From contig NZ_CAJXWX010000017.1 in NCBI RefSeq assembly GCF_913062585.1, positions 25,836 to 89,835 of the forward strand: a stretch of DNA of 64,000 nt, read 5' to 3'. The stretch comes from an uncultured Sphingomonas sp. (lineage in GTDB: Bacteria > Pseudomonadota > Alphaproteobacteria > Sphingomonadales > Sphingomonadaceae). Numbering within the stretch: position 1 is the stretch's first letter; each line of letters starts with the position of its first letter. Positions 9,378-17,336 of this stretch are shown here, one piece after another. The notes beneath the pieces were generated by a model, which was not told the origin of the DNA, searched no databases, and saw nothing but the letters and a program-made list of their open reading frames with translations. The position numbers and the translations under genes were made by a program.

Positions 9378-10117
9378 TACGCCGCCGCACCATCCTGACC
9401 GGCGGCGCCGGGCTCCTCCTTGCGGGCTGCGACAAGGTCATCCAGCAGCCGACCGCGCGCAAGATCCTGTTCGCGGGCGAGGATATGCAGAGAGGCCTGC
9501 AGCGCGCGCTGATGGACCGGGGTGCCCTGGCCCCCGAATATCGCCGCGACCAGATGTCGCCCTTTTTCCGCACCAACGGCACGCGCAATCCCGGCACGCC
9601 CGAATATGCCGCAATGTTGGCCAACCGTTTCGAGGATTGGCGGCTGAAGGTCGGCGGGCTGGTCGGCAGGCCCCTCTCCCTCTCGCTCAGGCAGATCGGC
9701 GAATTTCCCGCCCGCCGCCAGATCACCCGCCACGATTGTGTCGAGGGGTGGAGCGCGATCGGCGAGTGGATCGGGCCGATGCTCGGCAACATCCTGAAGG
9801 CCGCGAATATCAGCAGCCGGGCGCGCTACGTCGTCTTCACCTGCGCCGACCTTTACGGCGGCCAGCCCTATTACGAATCGCTCGACCTGATCGACGCCTT
9901 CCATCCCCAGACGATCCTGGCCTGGGGCATGAACGGGCGAATGCTGGACGTCGGCCACGGCGCGCCCCTGCGCCTGCGGGTCGAGCGGCAGCTGGGCTAC
10001 AAGCACGCCAAATATCTGATGCGGATCGATGCGGTAGAGAATCTGTCCAACATAGGTTTGGGCAAGGGGGGCTACTGGGAAGATCACGTCGATTACGACT
10101 GGTATGCCGGGATTTAA
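9374..10117 (+). CDS. Molybdopterin-dependent oxidoreductase, Tat-exported lipoprotein (YedY/MsrP-like)
   Basis: 247 residues of the sulfite-oxidase superfamily. The N-terminus combines a twin-Arg stretch (MIRRRTILTG) with a lipobox (LLLAGC, C19), suggesting folded export and anchoring on the periplasmic face. C122 in RHDCVEGWSAIGEW is the expected molybdenum ligand. GYKHAKYLMRID near the C-terminus is typical of the family. With the overlapping cytochrome b561 it makes a membrane redox pair analogous to MsrP-MsrQ, though the b subunit is not of the MsrQ type. Substrate unknown. Confidence 0.9.
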   Translation: MIRRRTILTGGAGLLLAGCDKVIQQPTARKILFAGEDMQRGLQRALMDRGALAPEYRRDQMSPFFRTNGTRNPGTPEYAAMLANRFEDWRLKVGGLVGRPLSLSLRQIGEFPARRQITRHDCVEGWSAIGEWIGPMLGNILKAANISSRARYVVFTCADLYGGQPYYESLDLIDAFHPQTILAWGMNGRMLDVGHGAPLRLRVERQLGYKHAKYLMRIDAVENLSNIGLGKGGYWEDHVDYDWYAGI

Positions 10118-10135
10118 GGCACTAGTGCGTGCCAT

Positions 10136-11362
10136 ATGGCGCTGATCGATCTGTTTCTGTCGCGCGCGGTCCGCAAGGGCCGCCTGTCCCTCACCCATCA
10201 TGACGGCACCGTCCGCCAATTCGGTGCGCCCGAGCCCGGCTATCCCGATGTCGCGATCCGCTTCACCGACGGTCGCGTCGCCGGGCAGATCGTCCGCAAC
10301 CCCGCACTGGCGGCGGGCGAGGCCTTTATGGACGGCCGCCTGGTCGTCGAGCAGGGCGATGTCCGCGACCTGGTCGAGTTGCTGACCGCCAACGACAAAT
10401 GGGAAGCGGGCCGGGCGAACCTGAACCCCTCGCGCCTCGTCCGGGCGGCGGGCGCGATCAAGCACCGGCTCGACCGGATCAACATGGAGCGCCGATCGAA
10501 GAAGAACGTCGCGCATCATTACGACCTGTCGGGTACGCTCTACGAACTCTTCCTCGACACCGACAAGCAATATAGCTGCGCCTATTTCACCGATCCGCAG
10601 AACGACCTGGAGCGGGCGCAACGCGACAAAAAGGCGCATATCGCCGCCAAACTGGTGATCTCGCCGGGGATGAAGGTCCTCGACATCGGCTGCGGCTGGG
10701 GTGGCATGGCGCTGTACCTGCACCAGAAATGCGGCGCCGAGGTGCTGGGTGTCACCCTATCCGAGGAACAGCTGAAGGTCGCGCGTGCGCGGGCCGAGGC
10801 GCTGGGCGTGTCGGACAAGGTGAAGTTCGAGCTGATCGACTATCGCCGGGTGGAGGGCCAGTTCGACCGCATCGTCTCGGTCGGCATGTTCGAGCATGTC
10901 GGCCCGCCGCAATATCGGACCTTCTTCCGCAAGTGCCGCGACCTGCTGAGCGAGGACGGCGTGATGCTGCTCCACACCATCGGGCGCTTGAGCGGGCCTG
11001 GCGTCACCGACGACTGGACGACCAAATATATCTTCCCCGGCGGCTATAATCCCGCCCTGTCCGAGATCGTGCGCGCGCAGGAGGGGATGCGCATGTTCCT
11101 GACCGATGTCGAGGTCCTGCGCTGTCATTATGGCTGGACGCTCGACATCTGGTACGAGCGGACGGTGGCGGCGAAGGACCGTATCGTGGAGCTCTATGAC
11201 GAGCGCTTCTATCGCATGTGGCTCTTCTATCTGGCGGGTGCTGGCGCGGCGTTCCGCAATGGCGGCCTTTGCAACTATCAGGTGCAACTGACGCGGGGGC
11301 GCCTGTCGGTGCCGGTCACGCGGGACTATATGTACGAGGGCGAACGCGCGCTGCGGGATTAA
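10136..11362 (+). CDS. cfa: Cyclopropane-fatty-acyl-phospholipid synthase
   Basis: 408-residue SAM-dependent enzyme that adds a methylene bridge to unsaturated membrane phospholipids, a stationary-phase and acid-stress adaptation. SAM motif VLDIGCGWGG at residues 181-190; the lead-in NVAHHYDLSG (124-133) and QYSCAYF (145-151) are diagnostic, and MFEHVG follows. Length is in the family range. It starts 19 bases after the molybdoenzyme, possibly in the same transcript. Confidence 0.95.
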   Translation: MALIDLFLSRAVRKGRLSLTHHDGTVRQFGAPEPGYPDVAIRFTDGRVAGQIVRNPALAAGEAFMDGRLVVEQGDVRDLVELLTANDKWEAGRANLNPSRLVRAAGAIKHRLDRINMERRSKKNVAHHYDLSGTLYELFLDTDKQYSCAYFTDPQNDLERAQRDKKAHIAAKLVISPGMKVLDIGCGWGGMALYLHQKCGAEVLGVTLSEEQLKVARARAEALGVSDKVKFELIDYRRVEGQFDRIVSVGMFEHVGPPQYRTFFRKCRDLLSEDGVMLLHTIGRLSGPGVTDDWTTKYIFPGGYNPALSEIVRAQEGMRMFLTDVEVLRCHYGWTLDIWYERTVAAKDRIVELYDERFYRMWLFYLAGAGAAFRNGGLCNYQVQLTRGRLSVPVTRDYMYEGERALRD

Positions 11363-11371
11363 GGAAATATT

Positions 11372-11487
11372 CCTCCCCTGCAAGGGGAGGGGGACCAGCG
11401 AAGCTGGTGGAGGGGTATCCCGCTCTCGAGGGCGCAACACCCCTCCGTCAGGGCTGCGCCCTGCCACCTGCCCTTGCAACGGGAGGA
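11372..11487. repeat. Four-hairpin intergenic repeat (copy 4)
   Basis: Outer hairpins CCTCCCCTGCAAGGGGAGG and a degenerate right copy; inner arms ACCAGCGAAGCTGGT and CAGGGCTGCGCCCTG. It lies between two convergent genes. Confidence 0.85.
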
Positions 11488-11492
11488 ATGGC

Positions 11493-11897
11493 TTAGCGCG
11501 GTGCCAGACGCCGGATATCCAGCACGTCGACCCCGGCGAGCATCACCGGCCCGAACCGTCCATCGACCTCCGCCACGATCCCCTGAGCGGTGGAGCGCAC
11601 CCGGGTCCAGGGGATTTCGCGCACCGCCAGGCGGCGGCCCTGCAGCTTGATCGCGGCGACGCGCCCGTCCTGCGCCACCGCCAGCGCGCCCTGCCCGTCG
11701 GCGCCGACAACGGCACCGACGACCGCAAAGCCCGGCAACGCCGCCTCGGTCGCGGCCGCGACCTCCTCGGGCGACCCCAGGCGGCGGTCGCGACGGCGGC
11801 GGACCAGCCAGCCTATGCCGACCCCGCTCAGCACCGCGCCCGTGCCCAGTCCGGCGAGCGCCCAGCCCGCCACCGCACCGCCGATCGGCAGGGTCAT
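11493..11897 (-). CDS. Small membrane-anchored protein coupled to the DUF442 phosphatase
   Basis: 134 residues starting with a hydrophobic segment (GGAVAGWALAGLGTGAVLSGVGIGW cut by basic RRRRDRR), then a soluble C-terminal domain of beta character ending in DVLDIRRLAPR, reminiscent of a PRC- or PilZ-like barrel but not recognised. The ATG overlaps the stop of the upstream gene (ATGA), so it is co-translated with it. Confidence 0.7.
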   Translation of the reverse strand: MTLPIGGAVAGWALAGLGTGAVLSGVGIGWLVRRRRDRRLGSPEEVAAATEAALPGFAVVGAVVGADGQGALAVAQDGRVAAIKLQGRRLAVREIPWTRVRSTAQGIVAEVDGRFGPVMLAGVDVLDIRRLAPR

Positions 11898-12325
11898 CCC
11901 GCCGCGCCCGACAGCGCCTCGAGCGTCGGGCGCAGGCCGGACAGGTCGTACCCCGCCCCTTCGGCCTGCATGACGATCAGCGTCGGGTTGCGCCCGGCCT
12001 TCGCCGCCGCCAGCGCCCACAAATTGCAGCTGCGCGTGCCCGACCGGCAATAGGCCAGCACCGGCCCCTTCGCCTCAACCAGCGCCTGGGTCATCTGGTC
12101 GACCATCTCGTGGCTGAAGCCGCCGGGCGTCACCGGGATGGCGGTATAGGCCAGCCCCTGGTCCTCCGCCGCTGCGCGAATCGCGTCGCCGGTCGGCTGG
12201 CCGGGTTCCTCGCCATCGGGACGGTTGTTGACGATGGCGGTATAGCCCGCCGCCTTGATCGCGGCGATATCCTCCGGCCGGATCTGGGGGGCGACGGCGA
12301 CGCTTTCGTTGAGTGGGCGGATCAT
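11894..12325 (-). CDS. TIGR01244 / DUF442 family sulfurtransferase-phosphatase
   Basis: 143 residues with the dual-specificity-phosphatase-like fold: the catalytic loop is YCRSGTRS with nucleophile C93, preceded by IVNNRPDGEEPGQP, the hallmark of the DUF442 (beta-lactamase-hydrolase-like) family. In other alphaproteobacteria such domains are linked to sulfide oxidation or fused to persulfide dioxygenases; here it stands alone. The ATG at 12325 follows AGGTG; a GTG three codons earlier is possible. Confidence 0.88.
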   Translation of the reverse strand: MIRPLNESVAVAPQIRPEDIAAIKAAGYTAIVNNRPDGEEPGQPTGDAIRAAAEDQGLAYTAIPVTPGGFSHEMVDQMTQALVEAKGPVLAYCRSGTRSCNLWALAAAKAGRNPTLIVMQAEGAGYDLSGLRPTLEALSGAAG

Positions 12326-12486
12326 GCGGTTCACCTATTCAATGGGCCGTTTCACCGCAACCGGTGGCGCACCCGCTTTGACGAAAAGACGCACGCGCCC
12401 CCCGCATGGCTCCATCCCGGAACGGAACAAGTTGCCCGCGCGCCTCGTCTGGCTGTCCGGACAATATCGCTAAGGAGCCGCGCCCC

Positions 12487-13506
12487 ATGCCCTTGATCGA
12501 TCGCCGCCAGGGCCTGTGGAGCATGGCCGCCCTGGGCTTGGCCTCTGCCCTGCCGCTCGCTTGGCGCAGGGCGCAGGCGGCGACGCCGGCGCGCACGCTG
12601 GCGGTGGTGGAAAAGGGCGCGGGGCGCGTCGCCTTCTATGCGCTGCCCCAGGGCCGGTTGCTCGGCACGGTGCCGCTCGGGCCCCAGCCGCACGAGATGG
12701 TCGCGGATGCCGGCGGGGCTTTCGCCTATGTCGGGGGCTATGGCGTCAAGGGCTGGCAATATGGCGGCGAGGGCGGACACGAACTGTTCGTCATCGACTT
12801 GGCGAACCGGCGCCTGGTGCGCAATATCGACCTGGCCCCCCATTGTCGCTGGCACGGCATACGGATGGATGCCAAGGGGCGCCTTTACGCCCTGTCCGAA
12901 ACCGACAGCCTGCTCGCCCGCTTCGACCGGCCCCAGACCGCCGAGCACCCCGACCGGATGATCCCGGTCGGCGGCGCGCGCAGCCATTATTTCGTCGTCA
13001 CGGCCGATGGCGGCCGTGCCTATGCCGCCGACACGATGAGCGGCATGGTCATCATGGTCGACCCCGATGATGCCAGCTTCGCTCCCGTCAAACAGCATAT
13101 CGGCCAGGCACCCGAAGGGCTGGCGCTCAGTCCCGACGAACGAACGCTCTATGTCATCGACCGTCCGGCGGGGATGCTCCACGCGCTGGACGCCGTCACG
13201 CTGCGGCCCCGTGCGCGCATGGCCTTGCGCGGAGAAGCGGTACGGGTGATCGTGGCAAGCGACGGTCGCCTGATCGTGTCCAACACAGCCGACAAGAGCC
13301 TGACCCGTCATTCGCCCGCCACCCTGGCCGAGGAAGCCCGGCTTCCCCTGCCGGCTGCCGCACCGGGCCTGAACCTGCCCGCCGGAAGCACGACCCTCTA
13401 TGCCGCGTTGGAGGACAACCGGATCGCCATCGTCGATCTGGCAGGCTGGCGAATCATCGGCGATTTCGCGACCGGCGACGCGCCCGACACGGCCGTCCTT
13501 CTGTAA
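12487..13506 (+). CDS. Exported YncE-like beta-propeller protein
   Basis: 339 residues with an AAGGAG site and an N-terminal export signal (hydrophobic region about residues 9-30, ending AQAA). The body is a chain of repeated blades (e.g. HEMVADAGGAFAYVGGY, EGLALSPDERTLYVID) typical of seven-bladed YncE/YVTN propellers. These periplasmic proteins bind ligands or DNA; the exact role is unknown. It ends 48 bases before crtY. Confidence 0.82.
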   Translation: MPLIDRRQGLWSMAALGLASALPLAWRRAQAATPARTLAVVEKGAGRVAFYALPQGRLLGTVPLGPQPHEMVADAGGAFAYVGGYGVKGWQYGGEGGHELFVIDLANRRLVRNIDLAPHCRWHGIRMDAKGRLYALSETDSLLARFDRPQTAEHPDRMIPVGGARSHYFVVTADGGRAYAADTMSGMVIMVDPDDASFAPVKQHIGQAPEGLALSPDERTLYVIDRPAGMLHALDAVTLRPRARMALRGEAVRVIVASDGRLIVSNTADKSLTRHSPATLAEEARLPLPAAAPGLNLPAGSTTLYAALEDNRIAIVDLAGWRIIGDFATGDAPDTAVLL

Positions 13507-13554
13507 TGGCGCCGGGTCTTTGCCTTCGTCCCGCTTTCCGGTAGCGGTGAGCGG

Positions 13555-14727
13555 ATGGCTGCCAAAATCTCCTGCGACGTCGCGATCATTGGCGCGGGCC
13601 TGGCCGGCGGTCTGATCGCGCTTGCGCTGAAGGCACGCCATCCCTCGCTCGACGTCCGGCTGGTCGATGCGGTCGAGACGATCGGCGGCAACCATCTCTG
13701 GTCCTTTTTCGGCAGCGACGTGGCCAAGCGCGACCGCTGGCTCGTCGAGCGGCTCGTCGCGCATGGCTGGCGCGGCTATGACGTCGCCTTTCCCGCCCAT
13801 TCACGCACCCTGCACCAGACCTATTATTCGATCGAGAGCCACCGCCTGGACGCCGAGGTGCGCCGTGTCCTGCCACCAGAGGCCCTGATCCTGGGGCGCA
13901 AGGTTCTGGCCGTATCGGCGACCGCCGCGGTCTTCGCCGATGGCGACCGGGTCGAGGCAACGGGCGTGATCGACGCGCGCGGCGCGGGCGACCTGTCCTC
14001 GCTGTCCTGCGGCTGGCAGAAATTCGTCGGCCAGGAACTGCGGCTCGCGCGCCCGCACGGGGTCGAGCGGCCGGTGGTGATGGACGCCACCGTCAAGCAG
14101 ATCGACGGCTATCGCTTCGTCTACACCCTGCCCTTCGCCGAGGACCGGATCTTCGTCGAGGACACCTATTACTCGACCTCCGCCGAGCTGAACCGCCGCG
14201 CCATCGTCCAGCGGATCGAGCGCTATGCCGACAGCCGCGACTGGATCACCCATGAAGTGGTGCGCGAGGAGGCGGGCGTGCTGCCGGTCGCGATGGGCGG
14301 CGATTTCGACGGTTACTGGCGCAGCGGCGGGGCCAAGACGCCCAAGGCCGGAATGCGCGCCGGGCTGTTCCACCCGACCACCGGCTATTCGCTGCCCGAT
14401 GCGATCCGCATGGCCGCGATGCTGGCCGGGCGGCGCGATTTCGCCGGGGCCGACCTGCACGACGCGACCTATCGCATGGCGCGCGCCGCCTGGGACGCGC
14501 GCGGCTTTTACCGTATGCTCGACACGATGTTGTTCAAGGCGGCGGAGCCGGATGAGCGATACCGCGTTCTGGAGCGTTTCTATCGTCTTCCGCCCGACCT
14601 GATCGGGCGATTCTATGCAGGGCAATCGACCATGGCCGACAAGGCACGAGTTCTGACCGGACGGCCGCCCGTGCCGATCCTGCGCGCCATCGCGGCGCTC
14701 CGTGACAAATCGGGAGGTCGCGCGTGA
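13555..14727 (+). CDS. crtY: Lycopene beta-cyclase
   Basis: 390-residue FAD-dependent enzyme that closes the two beta rings of lycopene to give beta-carotene. FAD motif AIIGAGLAGGL at residues 10-20, the early CrtY block GGNHLWSFF, the redox helix TYYS, and FHPTTGYSLPDAIRMA near residue 275 are characteristic. Its stop overlaps the GTG start of crtI (GTGA), so cyclase and desaturase are coupled. Confidence 0.95.
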   Translation: MAAKISCDVAIIGAGLAGGLIALALKARHPSLDVRLVDAVETIGGNHLWSFFGSDVAKRDRWLVERLVAHGWRGYDVAFPAHSRTLHQTYYSIESHRLDAEVRRVLPPEALILGRKVLAVSATAAVFADGDRVEATGVIDARGAGDLSSLSCGWQKFVGQELRLARPHGVERPVVMDATVKQIDGYRFVYTLPFAEDRIFVEDTYYSTSAELNRRAIVQRIERYADSRDWITHEVVREEAGVLPVAMGGDFDGYWRSGGAKTPKAGMRAGLFHPTTGYSLPDAIRMAAMLAGRRDFAGADLHDATYRMARAAWDARGFYRMLDTMLFKAAEPDERYRVLERFYRLPPDLIGRFYAGQSTMADKARVLTGRPPVPILRAIAALRDKSGGRA

Positions 14728-16199
14728 AGAGCGCGGTCGTCATCGGATCGGGTTTCGGCGGACTGGCGCTGGCCATTCGCCTGCAATCGGCCGGCGTGCA
14801 GACGACCATCGTCGAGGCGCGCGACAAGCCGGGCGGGCGCGCTTATTACTGGGAGCGCGACGGCTTCACCTTCGACGCCGGGCCCACGGTCATCACCGAT
14901 CCGGCCTGCCTGGAGGAACTCTGGGCGCTGACCGGCCGGTCGATGTCGGAGGACGTCAAGCTCGATCCGGTCAGCCCCTTCTACCGGCTGAACTGGGTCG
15001 ACGGCACCAATTTCGATTACAGCAACGACGACACCCAGCTGCGCTCGGAAATCGCCAAGCTGAACCCCGACGATATCGAGGGCTATGGCAAGTTCCTCGA
15101 CTATGCCGCGGGCGTCTATCACGAAGGCTATGAGAAGCTCGGCCATGTCGCGTTTCTCGACTTCGCCTCGATGGTGAAGGCCGCCCCCGCGCTGGCGAAG
15201 TATCAGGCATGGAACTCGGTCTATGCCATGGTGTCGAAGTTCGTGAAGTCGGAGAAGCTGCGCGAGGCCCTGTCGTTCCACACGCTGCTCGTCGGCGGCA
15301 ATCCGATGACGACCAGCGCCATCTATGCGCTGATCCACAAGCTGGAGCGCGACGGCGGCGTCTGGTTCGCGCGCGGCGGCACCAACCGCCTGGTGGCGGG
15401 CATGGTCGCGCAGTTCGAGCGGATCGGCGGCGTCATCCGCCTGGGCGATCCGGTCACGCGGATCGAGACGCTGGGCGACCGCGCGACCGGCGTCGTGACC
15501 AAGAGCGGCGTGACGATCCAGGCGGATGCGGTCGCGACCAATGCCGATATCATGCACAGCTATCGCGACCTGCTGGCCGACAACCGATCGGCCCGGCGCT
15601 CGGTCAACCGGCTGGAGCGCAAGCGCTATTCGCCGTCGCTGTTCGTCGTGCACTTCGGCATCAAGGGCGCCTGGCCGGGCATCCCGCACCACATGATCCT
15701 GTTCGGGCCGCGCTATAAGGGCCTGCTGACCGACATTTACGACACCGGCGTGCTGTCGGAGGATTTCTCGCTCTACCTCCACCACCCGACCGTCACCGAT
15801 CCCAGCCTGGCGCCCGAGGGCCATTCGACCTTCTATGCGCTGGCGCCGGTGCCGCACATGGGCAAGTTCCCGATGAACTGGGACGAGGTCGGCCCGATCC
15901 TGGAAAAGCGTATCCTGGACGAGGTCGGCCGCCGCCTGATCCCCGACATCCACGAGCGGATCGTGACCAAATTCCACTATGCGCCGGCCGATTTCGCGAC
16001 CGACCTGAACGCGCATATGGGCTCGGCCTTTTCGCTCGAGCCGATCCTGACCCAGAGCGCCTATTTCCGGGTCCACAACCGCGACGATTCCATCCCGAAC
16101 CTGTATTTCGTCGGCGCGGGCACGCATCCGGGCGCGGGCATTCCGGGTGTGGTCGGCAGCGCGAAGGCGACGGCGGCGCTGATGCTGGAGCGGAAATAA
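14724..16199 (+). CDS. crtI: Phytoene desaturase (lycopene-forming)
   Basis: 491-residue FAD enzyme introducing four double bonds into phytoene. GTG start overlapping the crtY stop. Dinucleotide motif VVIGSGFGGLALA at residues 5-17, then EARDKPGGRAYYW and FDAGPTVIT; the C-terminal bacterial CrtI signature appears as GAGTHPGAGIPGV. Works between CrtB and CrtY at the inner membrane. Confidence 0.97.
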   Translation: MKSAVVIGSGFGGLALAIRLQSAGVQTTIVEARDKPGGRAYYWERDGFTFDAGPTVITDPACLEELWALTGRSMSEDVKLDPVSPFYRLNWVDGTNFDYSNDDTQLRSEIAKLNPDDIEGYGKFLDYAAGVYHEGYEKLGHVAFLDFASMVKAAPALAKYQAWNSVYAMVSKFVKSEKLREALSFHTLLVGGNPMTTSAIYALIHKLERDGGVWFARGGTNRLVAGMVAQFERIGGVIRLGDPVTRIETLGDRATGVVTKSGVTIQADAVATNADIMHSYRDLLADNRSARRSVNRLERKRYSPSLFVVHFGIKGAWPGIPHHMILFGPRYKGLLTDIYDTGVLSEDFSLYLHHPTVTDPSLAPEGHSTFYALAPVPHMGKFPMNWDEVGPILEKRILDEVGRRLIPDIHERIVTKFHYAPADFATDLNAHMGSAFSLEPILTQSAYFRVHNRDDSIPNLYFVGAGTHPGAGIPGVVGSAKATAALMLERK

Positions 16200-16204
16200 C
16201 CCTA

Positions 16205-16330
16205 TCCTCCCCGGCACGGGGAGGGGGACCATGCGAAGCATGGTGGAGGGGGGATGGCCGCAAGGGACGATCTGTGTGGCGATCCCCCTCCGTCAGCGCT
16301 GCGCGCTGCCACCTCCCCGTGCCGGGGAGG
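16205..16330. repeat. Four-hairpin intergenic repeat (copy 5)
   Basis: Outer hairpins CCTCCCCGGCACGGGGAGG and CTCCCCGTGCCGGGGAGG; inner arms ACCATGCGAAGCATGGT and CAGCGCTGCGCGCTG. The stem bases differ from other copies by paired changes. It begins right after the crtI stop. Confidence 0.88.
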
Positions 16331-16336
16331 ATATAT

Positions 16337-16368
16337 TTAGCCTTCTCGCTAATTAGCCATCATGCTAA
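16337..16368 (+). promoter_or_regulatory. Tandem double operator for the ArsR-type regulator
   Basis: Two identical dyads TTAGC-N6-GCTAA abut each other: 16337-16352 and 16353-16368. Together they also form one larger palindrome centred at 16352.5, with GCTAATTAGC in the middle. They end ten bases before the regulator's ATG, in the position of the promoter. The natural reading is autorepression by the ArsR protein encoded next. Confidence 0.7.
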
Positions 16369-16377
16369 ACACCGGCC

Positions 16378-16674
16378 ATGGACCCGGTGTTCGAAGCCCT
16401 CGCCCATCCCACGCGCCGCCGCATCCTGGAGATGCTGCGCGGCGGCGGGTTGTCGGCGGGCGCCATTGCCGAGGCGTTCGACGTCTCGCGCCCCACCATG
16501 TCCGCGCATTTCGCGAAGCTGAAAGCAGCAGGCCTGATCCAGGCCGAGCAGCAGGGCACCACCATCACCTACACACTCAACCTGTCGATGCTGGAACAGG
16601 TGGTCATGGGATTCATGACCCGGCTGGGCGTCGGCGAAGAGAAGGAGGACGAACGGTGTCATTCCGCCCACTGA
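16378..16674 (+). CDS. ArsR/SdpR-type transcriptional regulator
   Basis: 98-residue winged-helix repressor: FEALAHPTRRRILEMLRGG opens the fold, and the recognition helix is in FDVSRPTMSAHFAKLKAAGLI cut at about residues 37-57. There are no CVC or similar Cys metal-site residues in the expected helix, so it is not a metal sensor; it fits the SdpR group, which is paired with SdpI immunity proteins. It overlaps the next gene by 19 bases and sits behind a double operator. Confidence 0.92.
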   Translation: MDPVFEALAHPTRRRILEMLRGGGLSAGAIAEAFDVSRPTMSAHFAKLKAAGLIQAEQQGTTITYTLNLSMLEQVVMGFMTRLGVGEEKEDERCHSAH

Positions 16675-17312
16675 TCCTCGCATCCGCTCTGGTGGCGGGC
16701 GGCATGGCGCTGGTATCCGCCATCGCGTTGTCAAAACTGCCGCCGGGCACGATGCTGCCGACGCACTGGAACGCAGCCGGAGAGGCGGACCGCTTCGCCG
16801 AAGCGGGTCATGCGCTGTTCATGCCGGTCGTGCTGACCATCGGCGTATCCGCGATGATGGCGGCGTTGCCCCGGATCGAGCCGCTCCAGACGAATCTCGA
16901 GGGTAGCGCGCCGCTCTTCCGCGCCGCCTGGGCAGGGCTGTTGGGGCTGTTCATCGGCGTCGAGGCGATGGTCGCCGGCCCCGCCTTTGGCTGGACCCCG
17001 CCGGGGAGCCTGATTCTGGTCGGCTTGGGGATCTTCCTGATCGCGATCGGCAATATGCTGCCCAAGTCGCGGCCGGGCTTCTTCGTCGGTATCCGCACGC
17101 CATGGGCGATCATGGACACCGACAACTGGATCGCCACGCACCGCTTTGGCGGCTGGCTGTTCGCGGGCACGGGGCTGGGCATCGTCATCGTCGCGCTGCT
17201 GCCGATCGGCGCCGAGCAGCGGGGCGGAATCGTGACGACCGCCCTCCTGTCCGCTGCGCTGACGCCGGTGGTCTTTTCCTATCTCCGCTGGCGCGTGACG
17301 CGTTCGCGCTGA
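16656..17312 (+). CDS. SdpI-family membrane protein
   Basis: 218 residues from a GTG with an AGGAGG site seven bases upstream. Opens with the DUF1648-type segment (LPPGTMLPTHWNAAGEADRF) and ends with the SdpI-type block GFFVGIRTPWAIMDTDNW; six membrane spans. SdpI proteins protect Bacillus from the SdpC toxin and can inactivate their partner SdpR at the membrane. No SdpC-like toxin gene is seen nearby, so here it may sense a membrane stress. Confidence 0.9.
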   Translation: MSFRPLILASALVAGGMALVSAIALSKLPPGTMLPTHWNAAGEADRFAEAGHALFMPVVLTIGVSAMMAALPRIEPLQTNLEGSAPLFRAAWAGLLGLFIGVEAMVAGPAFGWTPPGSLILVGLGIFLIAIGNMLPKSRPGFFVGIRTPWAIMDTDNWIATHRFGGWLFAGTGLGIVIVALLPIGAEQRGGIVTTALLSAALTPVVFSYLRWRVTRSR

Positions 17313-17336
17313 TCACTGGTTTCGAGGGGCTTTCCG

